Shown: one piece after another, positions 33,121 through 44,664 of the stretch
Layout: each line of letters opens with the position of its first letter
How positions within the stretch are numbered: the first letter of the stretch is position 1
From: Thysanoteuthis rhombus
Lineage: Eukaryota > Mollusca > Cephalopoda > Oegopsida > Thysanoteuthidae
Direction: 5' to 3'
NCBI GenBank assembly: GCA_963457665.1
Contig: OY735222.1
Span: forward strand, 38,623,581-38,687,580
DNA length: 64,000 nt
Position numbers and translations under genes: made by a program
The notes under the pieces: model-generated
Told to the model about the DNA's origin: nothing
Databases searched by the model: none
The model's input: the letters and a program-made list of their open reading frames with translations, nothing else

Positions 33121-33225
33121 TTTCCACTTGGGCCCTTTTTACCTGGGCCATTACAACCGGGGCCATTTTTCATGGCCTTTTTTACCGGGACCATTTTTAC
33201 CTGGGTCATTATTATCGGGCACACC
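33121..33225 (+). repeat. Minisatellite, GGGCCATTTTTACC-type, 15-18 bp
   Basis: Six or so degenerate units of GGGCCATTTTTACC(T/G)G. It stays open in one frame as repeated GPFLPG-like residues; nothing suggests it is translated. Confidence 0.75.
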
Positions 33226-33384
33226 ACTAAATCAACCATCAATCTCCAGAAAAGGAGGCAAACATTTATGTTTGTGCACAGCTCATGTAGTCAGCACAAC
33301 ACGCGTCGGAATCATCATGAAAATCTAGGAATACCACGAAGAGTAGTATGCAGTTGTTTTTCTAAGGTACTGCAATTGAATACA

Positions 33385-33720
33385 GGCCATCAAGTTATAG
33401 GCTCTGAAGTCACGGAACTAAAGTCACAATGTAGGTAGAACGCTAAGCCATCTAAAAATGTCTGAGGATAAAGTCACGGACCGAAAAGGGTTTTGTTAAT
33501 ATGATAGTAATATTTCAATTTGATTTGTACAAATTGCGTAATGTAATTTTTCGATTGATAAACTTGGATGAATGAAGGTTATTTTGTGATCAATTTTTAT
33601 TTATTTACCATGTTTTGTTTAGTTTTGCTTTAAAGGCGAAAGACTAAATGTTTGATAAAGTTGAATGAAGAGAGTCTCTCGTTTTTTGATAAAATAAGCA
33701 ATACTTCAAAAGAACCCTAT
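33385..33720. mobile_element. Family C element, partial
   Basis: GGCTCTGAAGTCACGGAACT, AAAGTCACAATGTAGGTAGA and GATAAAGTCACGGACC form the end. The interior (AGTAATATTTCAATTTGATT, GAATGAAGGTTATTTTGTGA) matches that at 35.2-35.5 kb. The opposite end was not found. Confidence 0.5.
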
Positions 33721-33849
33721 TTCATTACTCAATCAGCACAAATTAGATAAATATTTCCCATTTTATTGAAAATAAATTCTTCAGATGCATGATGTATCTC
33801 TTATTATCGTGGATGAGATGTACTAGGATGGTCAAATGGTTAAACCACT

Positions 33850-34260
33850 TATAAAAATAATTAGATCAAACCAAGAGACATCCCCAGCCTGAGAAGCATG
33901 CAACGTACACATAAAATCATGCTCAACCTCACATGGAGAGTTCACAAGACAGCCCAGTATATCAGGGTGAAAACAGGAGTCCGAGACATCATAGAATCTA
34001 TTAGAAAACTTAAATGGAAATGGGCAGGACATGTTGCAAGAATGGCAGACAACCGATGGAGATCACAACTCACAACATGGATTCCCACAGATCAAATGCG
34101 AAACCGAGGCCGACAGAATACAAGATGGAAAGATGAACTGGACAAAAATCAGAAAATAATGGCTCTGCGACGCCCATGATAGAGAAACGTGACGGATCCC
34201 GGGGAAGGTCTCTGTCCAACGACGGATGATATATAAGACTGGTGATGATGATAGAAGCAC
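33850..34260 (+). pseudogene. RTE-type LINE, 3' fragment
   Basis: One plus frame is open for about 90 codons (33898-34179): MQRTHKIMLNLTW, TGVRDIIESIRKLKWKWAGH, VARMADNRWRS and RGRQNTRWKDELDK. It is the clearest copy of the main LINE subfamily's C-terminal segment. A frameshift precedes the terminal CDAHD-type end. The tail has GATGATGAT. It lacks all of the RT domain. Confidence 0.9.
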
Positions 34261-34264
34261 AGGT

Positions 34265-35117
34265 ATCTACATGACCACTTATAACTCGTACCACAGTTCA
34301 AAGCCAACTGACAGTGAGTCTTTTTTCCTGAGCTGACTTATGAAGTAGTCAACAACTTCCTGGAAAATCTTGGAAGTTCAAAGCTCTAATTAAATGTACG
34401 ATTTCCTTATTTCAGAACATGGTGTAAAAAGACCAAGTACCGTTTCTTTAAAGTGAGTGAGCGCTACGAACAATCATTCAGCAAGTTGAAACTAACACAC
34501 CATTGACTAATTTTTCATCAGTGAAATCAAAGAAGATACAGTTGTAATTTTCATGTAGTGCCACAATTTGTTAATTAATATATTAACGAGGTTGGCTTGT
34601 ATTTTTTTCAGCGGATATCATGGTAAAGTTATATAAAGATGGGTGTTGTCGCCGTGTCAGATTTTTTGACAGGGCTACAATTTCACTTGTTGCCATAAGC
34701 GCTAGATAGATTCGTCCCTGGTAGTATGCACATTCCTTTCAGAGCTAAACGTCTAACTGCAAAAAAGGGGTCGGGTCAATTATTAGTTTAGGAGGAAAAA
34801 TAGGTTTTTTCCTAGTCGGTGTCTGTTAGAAGATTCTGCCAGGTATGTCAGATGAATTCATTTTTTAAATTTTTTTTTTAACATAAACCATTTTACTGAA
34901 TTCCTTGGATCAAAATTGTACGGAAAACGTCTTCGTTTTTCTCTATATGATGTATACATAAAAAATTGGGCAATTTTCTTATCATTTTTAGTGCCTGGGT
35001 TCGGATTTGCAATGGGTGCAATATAGAATCCCTATGGGAAGTTATTTCAGCCAGTTACGTGGAAGAATCTTACAACTGACACTTTGAGAAATGAAAGAAG
35101 AAAAAAAAAAAATCAAA
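34265..35117. other. No feature recognised
   Basis: AT-rich; T-runs near 34860-34885 and an A-run at 35098-35113. Confidence 0.35.
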
Positions 35118-35660
35118 TCCCGGCCATAAAGTCACAGACCCTAAAATCACGATGTAGGTTGCACGCTGCGCCACCTACGGAACTTAACCGGTCATAAAGT
35201 CACAGGACCTTCAGTCAGAGACTAAAAAAAATTTCTTAGAAATAAAATAAGTAATATTTCAATTCAATTTGTATCAAATAAGCAATGTAATGTTTATATT
35301 GGAAAATTTGAATGATTAGAGGTTGTTTTAAAAAAATTTATTTATGAATTTTTATTTGGTTTTATTTTGCTTTGAAAGGGAAGCGACTCAATTGTAAATT
35401 TACTCGAATAAATTGAATCGTTTCTAATGAAAAAAAAAGTGATTTTTTTAATTTGATTTACACTAAGTTAATTAATGATTTTTTTATTCATTAATTTGAA
35501 TGAATGAAGGCTGTTTTGTGATATTATTTTTATTAGCTTTGAAAGAAAAGCAAAATACTTCTAAAATCGTTCGCTGTGACTTCGTGGTCGGTTACACTTG
35601 ATAGTTGGCGCTGTGCGCGACTTACATTGTGATTTTAGGGCCTTTGACTGTATGGCCGGT
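35118..35660. mobile_element. Family C element with about 85-bp inverted ends
   Basis: The left end (CGGCCATAAAGTCACAGACC, CTAAAATCACGATGTAGGTT, CACGCTGCGCCACCTACGG) and the right end, read on the minus strand (CGGCCATACAGTCAAAGGCC, CTAAAATCACAATGTAAGTC, CACAGCGCCAACT), match over about 85 bp. The interior is AT-rich without a frame. It looks like a non-autonomous DNA transposon; related ends recur at 31.7, 32.1 and 33.4 kb. Confidence 0.7.
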
Positions 35661-35664
35661 CACA

Positions 35665-36772
35665 AAAAAAAAAACAAAAACAAAAAAAAACGAAAGAAAG
35701 AAAAAAAGCCCTCTGCACATGGACCCGTTTTCCCTCCTAAAATCTTTGAGATACTTTAATCTATTAGCCGGAAATTATTTGCGAAGAGATAATTCAAGAT
35801 TACATGTTCAAGAGGATTACTGATTCTGCTCATTTACCTACAAGGTAAGTAAGAGAAGAGATAAAAGCGAAATCATTAGTCATGTCGCCTCATTTAAATC
35901 ACCTGCTATATCCGACTTAATTCAAGAAACCTATGAGAGGTCTCTGGACAGCGTCCTTCTCCTCGGATTATCTCTACCAATCAAGTGTGGGCGTTGTAAA
36001 TATAACAGAAGAGCTCTTTAGCAATGGGAAGAGGAAAGCATGAAACCATAAGGATCAATGTAAAGCAGGAAACTAGTTGCTAGGAGGGAATTAGGACGGT
36101 GTATTTTGTTGATCTAACGAGGACAAGAGAAAGGTAAGCGAAAGTGAGGAAAGTACGTTGAGTGACCCGGTCGTGAACCATCCGGGTTAGGATGGAACTT
36201 AATGGGTTACCCCAGCGTCAACAATGCTTTCATCGCGAATAGTCCTTCACCCCCAATCGAGATAAGGTCACTAGTTCAGCAAGAACAGCATCGTTCGCAG
36301 GTCTTAACTCCCAGTAAGTTCCGCCTACACTTCTTCAAAAAAGCTGTGCTTTTGAACAAAACCTTCTATCGAATCCCGGTTCTGAACGGCGGCGGGAATA
36401 TTGTCTATTGCACGATACTCGCTTCCCGCTTCCTTCAGATGTACAATTACCAGGGTTTTCGTTCATAACTAATAGTTTATAAAAATGGTCCGGTATTATT
36501 TTATTTTTTTTTTATTTTTGGCTGTGAAAGGTCAAATGCTATAAGCGGTCCCCTACAGTCGGTTATATTTCAGGAGAGTAACGTCTTTCACTATTTGCCG
36601 GGATCTCTTCATGTCCCCTGATTGCTACCCTTTAAAGGTGGGAGCAAAGGTCACGGGAAAGTCTTTGTAGTTGACGAGCGAAGCAGCAAGGATTTCTCAA
36701 AAGAATGCTGATTTTCAGGGATTTGTTTATTAATTTATTTTTCCTTCTTCGACGGACGATTGTGTGAAATTC
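35665..36772. other. No gene recognised
   Basis: An 88-codon plus frame at 36202-36468 lies in the least AT-rich part but has no domain I know. An A-run of mixed AAAC units sits at 35667-35705. Confidence 0.35.
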
Positions 36773-36853
36773 CACTCACACACACACACTCTCACAAAGA
36801 GAGAGAAGTGTATGTGTGTGTGTGTATGTGGATGTGTGTATGTGTGTGTGTGA
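36773..36853. repeat. Microsatellite (CA)n then (TG)n
   Basis: CACACACA at 36777-36790, then TGTGTG with ATGTGGATG interruptions; the two blocks are complementary and could pair. Confidence 0.93.
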
Positions 36854-36922
36854 AACAAATAAAAAAACAAAAAGACACACATGTCAATTCGTGTAGATAT
36901 CTTCGAGTGCATTCCTCTATTC

Positions 36923-37123
36923 CAATGGTTCTTGACCTTTTCTCCACCCTGCCCACCCCTGCCCCAGAAGTTGACCTACATGCTCTCCTCACATCTTCAA
37001 CAAATGATCAGTTTGAAATGGCTAATACAGATATGTGAAAAAAAAAATTAATATGTTCATCACGACAGAATGATGCAAACACTTGTCAAGGGGGATATGA
37101 ACCCCCCTGGTTGAGAACCACTG
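36923..37123. mobile_element. hAT MITE, 201 bp
   Basis: The left end CAATGGTTCTTGACCTTTT and the right end, read inward, CAGTGGTTCTCAACCAGG are CAGTGGTTC-type hAT termini. Flanking octamers CTCTATTC and CTATAATC agree at 6 of 8 bases, a worn target duplication. Confidence 0.8.
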
Positions 37124-37141
37124 CTATAATCTCATCTCTAT

Positions 37142-37352
37142 AAAAAAAAAAAAAAAGAAAAAAAAAAGGAAAATGAAAACAAAAAATGTTGATACCGAAG
37201 AAAGTGGTACTTGTTAACCATAACTGACAAATAGAAAGAGGGAAACCATTCACAGATAGAATATAACTCAGAAGTAGACGAGTACTTACTTCCGAAGTGT
37301 GCATATAACACACACACACAAGCGTGCACTTACACACATACACACACACACA

Positions 37353-37383
<31 letters not shown>
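37142..37383. repeat. A-rich run and (CA)n microsatellite
   Basis: A-rich 37142-37170, then spacer, then CA repeats 37305-37383 with TACA interruptions. Confidence 0.9.
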
Positions 37384-37822
<439 letters not shown>

Positions 37823-38779
37823 CAGTGCGTGTGTATATATGAGGGTGTATCAAGCCTGACACGTAGTTATTTGCTGAATTTTAATCTGAAATTTCCGTTG
37901 GATATTATTTGATCTATGGGATTAGCATTTTCCATTGAACGAAGTGCATTTACGAAAAAGGAGATGGCGTTAAAAGAGATATTTGCCGCATGAATTAATG
38001 CTTTTTCCATCATTAGGCTACGGATGTTATTGATGTACTCTTGGGTGTTCAATTGCCGGAGAGGGGGTCGGAATAAGCAGAGGGGTGGAAATCTGTCATT
38101 TTGATTAGAGGGTGCGGGGTCAGAAATCTGTCACAATTTGATAAGCGGGAGAGAGGTGGAATACGCCGGCTGAGTTGGAGAATTATGGCAACCGACATAA
38201 TTCACAACGATCTGGACTAAGCCTAGTCGTCTGAGAGGGATCTATAGTAAGGATGGGATAGGCATATAGGAAGTAAAAACTTACAGTACTGACCGGAATA
38301 GGCAAGTGAAAACGTACAGTACTGACAAGAAAAAGCACATTCTTTTGTTTTCGAAGAGAAATTGAACTGAAAAATCTTTTGGTGGGACAAAATTTCAAAA
38401 TCGATTAAATCAGCCGATACAGTTAAAAGTTGGTTAACCAAATTCTCCTCTATGCAATCTTTAATAGTTGCCTTTTGATGGGAAAACTCTGACAAATCTG
38501 TACTCGCCCCCCCCCCTTGCCGCTACCAACTATTAGGAAAATGAGTGTAGCGTTAGAGTCTCAAAAATTAATTAACGAGGGGTCCAAATATCAACGGGGA
38601 GTGTAGGAATTTTTTCCCAAAATTAATGAGCGGCGAGCAGTAGTTAGGCACTTAAGAATAGATACTTAAATGTGCATTTATGTATGTGCATATGTTTATG
38701 CGTGTGTACATAGACACACATATATATGCATATCCAAATACATGTGTGAATACATGTATAAATGCTGGTATTTATATGT
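37823..38779. other. No gene recognised
   Basis: CGTACAGTACTGAC is repeated as TTACAGTACTGACCGGAATA and GTACAGTACTGACAAGAA near 38281 and 38313, a 32-bp-period doublet. Minus frames of 71 and 90 codons over it have no domain. Confidence 0.35.
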
Positions 38780-38895
38780 ATATATAGATTCAAGATTGGT
38801 GGCAGGTTCGATTCCTACATAAGCCCCATTTTCTTGAATTGTTTATTTTATTTACGTTGTCTAAATTGAATGATATGTTAACATTGTGATGACGG
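38780..38895 (+). mobile_element. SINE family K fragment
   Basis: GGTGGCAGGTTCGATTCCTA carries the B box. The body AATTGTTTATTTTATTTACG and TTGTCTAAATTGAATGATAT aligns with the minus-strand copy at 12.7 kb. The A-box half is lost into TA-rich DNA upstream. Confidence 0.65.
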
Positions 38896-39009
38896 GAGAT
38901 CATCTCCAAAAGTTCTTATATAATATAACGCTATTTATAATTCAGATTTATTTGTATACGTAGATATTCAGTTAACTGTATCGTTATACAGACTCATTGA
39001 TCGAACCAT

Positions 39010-39072
39010 GAATATGGCTATATATACACCTCCATATACACACACACATATACATATATATTTATACCTCTA

Positions 39073-39126
<54 letters not shown>
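39010..39126. repeat. Compound microsatellite (CA)n/(TC)n/(TA)n
   Basis: Short CA and TATA blocks, then TC 39072-39098 and TA 39099-39126. Confidence 0.93.
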
Positions 39127-39131
<5 letters not shown>

Positions 39132-39216
39132 TTATATATTAGAATAATTATAAGATATAGTAGAAAACTGTAACGCGTAAAAGTGTAAAAACATCAAAAA
39201 ATACATCATAAAAGAA

Positions 39217-39434
39217 ATGAAAAAAATTTATTTCAAAGTCGAAATTAAAGCTAACTTGAAAACTGTTTATTTTTTAGATATCACATTTAACGTAGACAAC
39301 AATACATACGAACCATACAGAAAAGAAAACTCTATCATTAAGTATATCAGCACTAGTTCTAACTACCTGAACAAAATAATTAAGAAAATCCCCAAATCCA
39401 TAGAGACCAGATTAACTTATAATTCTTCCGATGA

Positions 39435-39438
<4 letters not shown>
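39217..39438 (+). pseudogene. Penelope-like reverse transcriptase fragment
   Basis: The plus frame reads NLKTVYFLDITFNVDNNTYE, PYRKENSIIKYISTSSNYLN, KIIKKIPKSIETRLTYNSSD. This matches the conserved block of Penelope-like RT proteins with the form FLDVTFxLxNNTYxPYxKxNxxxxYIxxxSNHPxxIIKxIPxxIxxRLSxxSS. The usual SNHP is SNYL here. The frame then runs into a TA microsatellite and the rest of the protein is missing. Confidence 0.8.

Positions 39439-39522
<84 letters not shown>
39439..39522. repeat. (TA)n microsatellite inside RT fragment
   Basis: About 42 TA units starting directly after the SSDET codons of the Penelope-like fragment. Confidence 0.97.
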
Positions 39523-39528
<6 letters not shown>

Positions 39529-39655
39529 TATTTATTGTGTCAGCCCCAGACAGCTGTTTCATTGTTACTACAACTCTTCAGTATGGCTATAGACTCGATA
39601 TCCCATCCAAGACCGCTAAGATCCGGAGGCAGATGATCTATCCCTGCCCTACGGA

Positions 39656-39850
<195 letters not shown>

Positions 39851-39963
39851 TAAAAAGTTTTATAGCTTTAAACACTAAAGAGTTGAAAACCTTTCCCAAA
39901 CTTCCGTCACTTCTATGGTGCTATGTGTGAATTTTCTTTTGTTAAGATCATCAGTTGTCTACC

Positions 39964-40004
39964 ATATAACTGTTTTGGGGGTTCTAAAAACAAAACAGTT
40001 ATAT
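39964..40004. repeat. Perfect 14-bp hairpin
   Basis: ATATAACTGTTTTG (39964-39977) and CAAAACAGTTATAT (39991-40004) are exact reverse complements around a 13-base loop. Confidence 0.85.
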
Positions 40005-40049
40005 TGACATGGCACCCCAGTATATATACGTGATGAAATTCAAGACTGG

Positions 40050-40190
40050 AGTCTTGAAGGGCGTAATCTCAAAATGTAAATGATAGTTACCTTTTCACGT
40101 TGAATTCGAAACATTTCCGCGTTATATTTCGCTGCACTATATTCATCAGGGGACCTTAGAATAGGATTTTTTTCTCCACAAATTGTGGGA
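40050..40190 (-). other. Penelope-terminus-like segment
   Basis: The minus strand reads GGTCCCCTGATGAATATAGT, then GCGAAATATAACGCGGAAAT and GTTTCGAATTCAACGTG. CTGATGA and GGAAAT are spaced as in Penelope ends; the stem between them is limited to GCG/CGC. Confidence 0.35.
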
Positions 40191-40465
40191 TATCCTTGGA
40201 TCGCAATTTGAGTGTTACAGTTAATGTTCAGGGTTGAGGTCATATAAGTCAATTGTGAACGGAGAAAATTTCAAGATTTTCAGACAAACATAGTGCAGCA
40301 GAATCTAGTATGAAAATGTTTTGGATTGAATGCAGCGTCCGAACTTGATTTATAAATCAGAATTAAATGATATCAAATCATCAAATCGCTCAATTCGGAA
40401 TGTGCTGTTCTTATTATTTGTTATTCAATGCTGAAGTTAGAGTTATCTCCTCTAATATGACGCTA
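40191..40465. other. No feature recognised
   Basis: Spacer before a compound microsatellite; nothing seen. Confidence 0.3.
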
Positions 40466-41253
<788 letters not shown>

Positions 41254-41487
41254 CAGGGGCGTAGAGAGGACAGTCGTCTCCTTGCGCAGGTGTCAAGGGT
41301 GCAAAATTTCCACAGGCCTATCCTATAATGACTATTAATCAATACTTATGCCCTCAATTAGCATTGCTTTTAGCCCCCTGCTTTTTTGCCCCTTGCTTTT
41401 TTTGCCCCCTGCTTTTTCTTGCCCCTTGCTTTTTTTGCCCCCTGCTTTTTTTGCCCTGGGGTGCCGAGAACTGTTGCTACGCCACTG
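41254..41487. mobile_element. hAT element with internal 17-bp minisatellite
   Basis: The left end CAGGGGCGTAGAGAGG and the right end, read inward, CAGTGGCGTAGCAACAG are CAGTGGCGTAGC-type hAT termini. From about 41372 to 41455 runs TTGCCCCYTGCTTTTTT, repeated about six times. Flanking octamers TAGCAAGA and GGTGAAAC do not match, so the duplication is lost. The fragment at 1430 shares the right end and the repeat. Confidence 0.65.
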
Positions 41488-41514
41488 GGTGAAACCAATG
41501 ATCAACAACGGGGT

Positions 41515-41605
41515 GCAGGGTTGCCTAGCGGTTAACAGCACCGAGAATCAGGTGGAAGGACTGAGTTCAAACTCCGGCTGGGTAATGCTCTATACTCCGG
41601 CTGGG
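41515..41605 (+). other. tRNA-like SINE head with 27-bp duplication
   Basis: TGCCTAGCGGTTAACAGC resembles an A box and GAGTTCAAACTCCGG a B box, 45 bases apart. ACTCCGGCTGGGTAATGCT is then repeated directly. The ends do not pair as an acceptor stem, so a tRNA gene is unlikely. Confidence 0.5.
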
Positions 41606-42024
41606 TAATGCTATTATACGTACATCCTGGGCCAGTATTTTGCATCATGTAAAAGATCTCGACACCATAAAGAACATATGGGCGAATATAAAGGCCAAAC
41701 TGGCCGTGAGAAAACCTGGAAACACTGACCAGCTGTGGAAAACTGCCAGAAATGAATGGAACAACATTGTGCCACACTCGGTAAACAACTATTTGGCAGC
41801 TTGACCAAATAGTTTAGATTTCTGTAGAGAAAAATAAGGGAAAAGCTGTCCCATACAAAAACGCACTCTGTAAATAAACACTGCACGCACTGTTGTATGA
41901 AATTGTCGGAATATTTCACTTAAATTGTTAAAATAAACGGTTATAAACACACAACTATAAAAATCACAAAACTGGAGAGAATAGACCACTCCATCTACCC
42001 AGGACAACGATTTCCGATGAAATC
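41606..42024. other. No gene recognised
   Basis: Three overlapping minus frames (72-101 codons, 41532-42007) show no domain and are Phe/Ser-rich because of A-rich plus-strand sequence. A-run at 42028-42047. Confidence 0.35.
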
Positions 42025-42585
42025 CTCAAAAAAAAAAAAAAAAAAAAAGAAGAAATCAAGCAAAGAATCTCTCTAGGATGGCAAACCTTCCGTAGAGCAA
42101 GCTCAACCTCCAAGAACAGGAAAATCCCATTAGTCCCCCAAAAAGAAAGATATAAAACCAATACACCCTCCCGATAGTCACCTATGGAGCTGAAGCGTGG
42201 AACCTAAGTAAGAGAGAGACCTACAAAATGACAACCATGCAACGTCAGTATGAAAGAATCATGCTCAACCTTGCATGAAGAGATCACAAAACAGCACAAT
42301 ATATCAAGGAGAAAATAAGAGTCCGAGTCATCATAGAATCCATTAGAAAACTCAAATGGCAATGGGCTGGTCATGTTGCAAGAATGGCAGATAACCGATG
42401 GACATCGTGACTCACAACATACCTACAGAAATCGCATGCAAAACCGACGTCATTAGCTTATAAGATGGAGAGACGAACTAGACAAGTTCATGAAGTATTG
42501 GTTCCGCGACGCCATGATAGAGAGGTCTTGTGAAGCTTGGGGAAAGGTCTATGTCCAATGACAGATGCTTAAGGATGGTGATTTT
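42025..42585 (+). pseudogene. RTE-type LINE, 3' part
   Basis: Broken plus frames give RISLGWQTFRRASSTSKN, then a PITVTYGAEAWN-like segment, TMQRQYERIMLNLA, and KLKWQWAGHVARMADNRW with stops and shifts between. It reaches further 5' than the copies at 1.5 and 34 kb but still lacks RT motifs. The tail is worn (GATGCTTAAGGATGGTGAT). Confidence 0.8.
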
Positions 42586-42689
42586 TCTTTGTCGAACATC
42601 GTGTTTGTACTAGTGACAAGCCCAAGGTCAACATGGCAGTGAAGAGCACATAGATAATTGGATTCATGTCTTTCCCAAAGACATTTGGG

Positions 42690-42870
42690 CAAAGGAGATA
42701 CAGGCAGTCTAACAGGGAAACGGAATCGACGAATCAAGTTCCGAATCCAGCCATAACAGCTGGCGTTTAATTCGCATCAATGTCATTGCGAAAGGCATGA
42801 AACTGTCAATTCTTTGCCCAGCCATGGGTAAAATAGCAAACCAGACTGGACTCTTCAACTATGATTCTAA
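42690..42870 (+). repeat. Dispersed repeat L, copy 2
   Basis: AATCGACGAATCAAGTTCCG and CAGCCATGGGTAAAATAGCA match repeat L at 5.96-6.11 kb in order and spacing. Confidence 0.5.
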
Positions 42871-43009
42871 GTCCAACCCCTGATGGAGAAAGTAGGGAAC
42901 GACCATTTGGAATTGCTGTAAGTGGCTTGATTTAAGAAAAGGGAGATAATTAGTACGCTCTATTCTATTAATAACGGCGTGATTTGAAAAACAGTATCTT
43001 GAACAAAGG

Positions 43010-43200
43010 TATATTTTCATTTTTCTGTTAATAACTTATCAATATGTTGTATAATTACACATTATTTATATACATATCAAGAAATGGACATATTTGGTCC
43101 GACAGAATGAATTATAAATTGCATTATATCATATAGAAACTTATTTTAGATGATATCCTTTCGTTACATGGTTATTATATCACTCGCCCTAGACAACAAA
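43010..43200 (-). repeat. SINE family K body fragment, diverged
   Basis: GAAATGGACATATTTGGTCC, ATAGAAACTTATTTTAGATG and TATCACTCGCCCTAGACAAC parallel GAAATGGATATAGAATCTGA and CACTTGGCCCAGACAGCG at 12.67-12.78 kb. The tRNA-like head is absent. Confidence 0.4.
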
Positions 43201-44664
43201 TCTTTTTTGCATATTTTGACAAATCTAGCCACTTTCAACCATTCAAAATAGATGATTCAAAATGGTCGTTCAAGAAATCTAAAAAACTGCGTTATCCCAA
43301 TGATTACCCTCGACTGCTCTCCCCACTTCTCAAGCAGAGTTACCAATATTGAATATTTTGTGGATATCGAGTATCTCGCTGGTACGAAAATGCGCTAAAT
43401 TAGCGCGGTCATGCTTGAACATTTTGGCCATTTGTTGGCGTTTATGGCTACATTTTTATTGCACTTTTTTTTTTTTAGCTTTTCGACAGTCAAACTAGCA
43501 GGAAAATGATTTTGAGCTAGCAACATTGATCCCAACGACCCCTCGAGTAAAAGTGGGAGATTTTTGAAAAAAATGTACGGAAGTGAATTACGATAGCAAT
43601 TTGAACTCGGTCCGCAGAACTGTTTTCCACTATACCGTCATTGTGTAGGAGTAAGAGTTAATTACATAGATATCTTAGGTCCGGGTAAAATTCCAATTTT
43701 TCTTTTTGCATTTTTCTTTCCTGCCTTAAGTGGATGTTCCCTTCTGGTAGCCGAGAATAGGCGCTCATCGTATAAGCCACCCTTTTTGCAAATAAACGTA
43801 TATAAATGGAATCTAGTGAAAACTGATCGTTTTAAGTGGGTTGAAATATGTCTTGGCTTGCTGCCTGCACTTTACGGAGACTTGGTACGGTTATGACCGT
43901 ACCGGCCCGTTTGTCCTGTGTGCCTTGTTAAATATGTACATAATTAGACATATGTATATTTATTTGTGTTTATATGTAAATCTATTTACAGCGCGTTTGT
44001 CTAAAGAAGAAGTGCTTGCGTAACTGTGCTAACGCCCTTGCATAAATTGATTGCACGATCAAGTTCTTTACTTACCATTTTGTCTAGTCGTCGTCTACAA
44101 GAACAATTCAACGTCAAACATTACGTTCAGATTGTTATATTTGTACAGAGGCTTTCTGTGTTCTTCGGGCCATTTCGTGCTCACTGTTTTATTAATTAAA
44201 AAAATAATCCGTGCATCGTACTTTAGTTACGTAATCAATCCAGTGAAATATTCGGAATGTTGACTTTATAAGTAGTTCGTTTTCAAGTAATACGGATATT
44301 GCCTCATGTTCTGGGTTCATAGACTTTAAAATGTATAGGTATATACAGGGCCAGATTTAAGCACCTGGGGGCCCTGGATTAGCACAGTTCTCAGAGTTAG
44401 GTGTTATGACTATCTCCACCTGAGGGGTCGGGTAAACATGGTTGTTCGTCGTAGAGGAATTTGAAAAATTTCTTTTTAAAGATTATCTCTAATTAGTTTT
44501 TTTTTTATCATCTCTACATAAACATTGTACCCTCTCTGGTGCCTATTGTGAGAATGGCTCACTACTATTCAGTAATTAAAAAAGATAAATTCGTTTTTAT
44601 TACATTTTAGTAATTTATTTTTAAAAAAACCAACATTTTTCTCGTAATTAACATCGTGAAACTT
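43201..44664. other. No gene recognised
   Basis: CAGGGCCAGATTTAAGCACC at 44347 looks like a hAT-type start, but no partner end was found. Frames of 60-70 codons have no domain. Confidence 0.4.

Noticed and set aside
36202..36468. Possible host exon (88 codons)
   Set aside because: No domain, no convincing splice-site pair and no codon bias distinct from its surroundings.
44347..44560. hAT element starting CAGGGCCAGATTTAAGCACC
   Set aside because: No facing terminus or 8-bp duplication was found, so only a one-ended resemblance remains.
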